Shown here in pieces: positions 6,120 to 7,342 of a stretch of DNA of 7,342 bases. Position 1 is the first letter of the stretch. Each line of letters opens with the position of its first letter. The notes under the pieces were generated by a model. It had not been told where the DNA came from, did not search any database, and saw only the letters and a program-made list of their open reading frames with translations. The position numbers and the translations under genes were made by a program. Location: the NCBI GenBank assembly GCA_002011685.1, contig MTOL01000280.1, forward strand, positions 2,030 to 9,371, in the 5' to 3' direction. The stretch comes from Deferribacteres bacterium JdFR-76 (lineage in GTDB: Bacteria; Zhuqueibacterota; JdFR-76).

Positions 6120-7342
6120 CTATTTGTAGATTTTGTACTCTTTTCTCTCATGACATCCGGGAGAGCACGCGCCTCCACCTTCCATAGGCTGGTACCGGAT
6201 CGGGAGCTCCCACTGACCAAAAAGTGTCTCACTTTGTAACAGGTGTTCATTCGGTGACCCGTGAACATCATGACAAAAAGTGCATCGCCGGCTTTTCTCC
6301 CGGTTTACATGCACATAATGCAAATTTCGCATTCCATCTCGAAAATTGGTTTCATCCACTACTTGCTCTTTCGTCATCAGTTGCGAATCGTGGCAGTTAA
6401 AACAGAGCTGGTAGGTCGCCTCCTCTCCAACCGGATACCTTTTACCGGGAAAAGCATCATTGAGTAAATTGGCCTGGTCCGAAAAATGAGGGCGGTGGCA
6501 CACCAGACACCCCTCTGCCTCAACAGGGGCATGCACAATATTCCTTCCACGAATTTTTGCGGCGATATTGGGTATGGTACGCTTGCCTGCCTCGATCTTC
6601 CGATCATGGCAAGAAAGGCACAGCTCCGTCCCTTCGGTTCGCAGAAAGTGATCAAAATCGGAAACGTGAGGTCGGTGGCAGGCCACACAGGCTTTCCCCT
6701 CCTTCAGCGCACCATGAAGTGAGGTCACTTCGGAAGAATCGGGCAGCTGATCCGCGTGACAATCCACACACAGGTCCGGTGGTGTTTGTGTGAGCAAGCC
6801 CGGTACTTGAGAGGCATGCGGCTGGTGGCAGTTCAGACAATCTTCCGTCGGCGGATGTCGGTCCTCCACCAGTTTGTTCTCCACCACATCGCCGTGGCAC
6901 TGTAGGCAAAGGAAAGGTGAATCCTGCAAAAGGCGGGCATAATGAGGCGAATGACAGCCGGTACATTCCATGGCATCGACGGGTGCGTGCACGGTTTTGG
7001 CATTCTTTAATGGCAAATCATGGCATTCCAGGCAGGCTTGCCCGATGCTCTCGGCACGGATAAGCGGTTCGGTATCAGCCGCATGAGGATCATGACAGGA
7101 TAGGCACTCTCCGCCCTCAACCGGAGCATGAAGCGATCCATCTTCAAACGGATCATGGCAGCTAAAACATAGCTCTGGAACCTCGGCGGTTATCTGGAAT
7201 TCCTCCCCTTCTTGCTCTGGATGGAGCTGACTGCTGCTTTCATGGCAGGTACTGCAATCCTCTTCCGCTGGAGGATGAACCTGAAATTTTTTTAAGAGAC
7301 TGGCATGGCATCCCTGCGCTATACAACTCTTTTCCTGTGCCT
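6120..7342 (-). CDS. Large doubled-CXXCH multiheme cytochrome c, at least 15 haem sites; N-terminus off-window
   Basis: The 406 visible residues are one uninterrupted frame from the right edge to TAG at 6120. It is a multiheme c cytochrome of the paired (doubled) CXXCH type and should act outside the cytoplasmic membrane as an electron conduit. Thirteen canonical CXXCH motifs start at visible residues 29, 58, 79, 103, 126, 145, 168, 191, 218, 241, 278, 313 and 353. A CX4CH (CIAQGCH, 6-12) precedes them and a CX3CH (CSPGCH, 392-397) ends the series, giving 15 likely haems, about one per 27 residues. Conserved PH dipeptides after the first motif of each pair, and a histidine before each pair, can supply distal ligands. 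No transmembrane segment is visible. The first visible residues (AQEKSC) look like the start of a mature protein, so perhaps only the signal peptide is missing (inference). TTG at 7016 is an internal leucine codon inside the repeats, not the start. Neighbours are two smaller cytochromes. Confidence 0.93.
   Translation of the reverse strand, partial: AQEKSCIAQGCHASLLKKFQVHPPAEEDCSTCHESSSQLHPEQEGEEFQITAEVPELCFSCHDPFEDGSLHAPVEGGECLSCHDPHAADTEPLIRAESIGQACLECHDLPLKNAKTVHAPVDAMECTGCHSPHYARLLQDSPFLCLQCHGDVVENKLVEDRHPPTEDCLNCHQPHASQVPGLLTQTPPDLCVDCHADQLPDSSEVTSLHGALKEGKACVACHRPHVSDFDHFLRTEGTELCLSCHDRKIEAGKRTIPNIAAKIRGRNIVHAPVEAEGCLVCHRPHFSDQANLLNDAFPGKRYPVGEEATYQLCFNCHDSQLMTKEQVVDETNFRDGMRNLHYVHVNREKSRRCTFCHDVHGSPNEHLLQSETLFGQWELPIRYQPMEGGGACSPGCHERKEYKIYK
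6150..7277 (-). repeat. Seven paired-haem repeat units inside the large cytochrome
   Basis: Protein-level repeat: a histidine (often HAPV or HPP) about 6-9 residues before CXXCH, then usually PH, then a second CXXCH. Units begin at visible residues 22, 71, 118, 162, 209, 270 and 344, so the spacing is 49, 47, 44, 47, 61 and 74 residues. The first four intervals are nearly constant and the last units are stretched by insertions. The first unit lacks the PH, and the last pair ends in the CX3CH variant. Seven units with two extra histidines each would supply close to one distal ligand per paired haem. Confidence 0.85.

Noticed and set aside
6120..7016. Start of the large cytochrome at TTG 7016
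   Set aside because: The frame is open to the window edge and four more paired-unit haem motifs plus a CX4CH lie upstream, so 7016 is an internal leucine.
6150..7277. CRISPR-like or DNA tandem repeat array
   Set aside because: The repeated CAT-GGCA-like pattern comes from recurring Cys-His codons of haem motifs; there is no conserved DNA repeat with spacers.

Overview
All four protein-coding genes that can be supported lie on the minus strand; two run off the window edges. From the right edge they read: a very large doubled-CXXCH multiheme cytochrome c (N-terminus off-window), a pentaheme cytochrome c, a related tetraheme cytochrome c, a 23S rRNA methyltransferase of the RlmI family, and a homodimeric-type pyruvate dehydrogenase E1 (aceE, C-terminus off-window). 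That is five genes: three cytochromes followed by two housekeeping genes. Long plus-strand frames across the region are antisense shadows.

The organism looks like a diderm anaerobic or facultative bacterium that respires through multiheme c-type cytochromes, as many Calditrichota, Ignavibacteria and Desulfuromonadota-like bacteria do. The sequence alone does not fix the phylum. The cytochromes carry 15, 5 and 4 visible haem sites. The two smaller ones have export signals, and the large one must also be exported for haem attachment.

Region by region. 1-2531: aceE, essentially complete apart from about 50 C-terminal residues, with all key thiamine-diphosphate and catalytic residues. 2532-2859: aceE leader with a candidate promoter overlapped by an inverted repeat, then the rlmI terminator. 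2860-4071: rlmI. 4072-4379: no gene seen. 4380-5015: tetraheme cytochrome. 5016-5173: strong intrinsic terminator plus a short upstream region for the tetraheme gene. 5174-5839: pentaheme cytochrome with a strong ribosome binding site. 5840-6119: AT-rich candidate promoter and a possibly structured leader. 6120-7342: large cytochrome built from one leading haem and seven paired-haem units.

The most interesting part is 4380-7342. The tetraheme and pentaheme proteins are tandem paralogues: the pentaheme copy has an extra haem motif inserted between its last two shared haems, while the tetraheme copy has lost two conserved histidine segments. Beside a 15-haem cytochrome, this suggests a periplasmic or extracellular electron-transfer module. 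A function in filaments, metal reduction or partner-to-partner electron transfer is inference only. aceE and rlmI have no visible functional link to the cytochromes and are separated from them by a gene-free stretch and, from each other, by a terminator.
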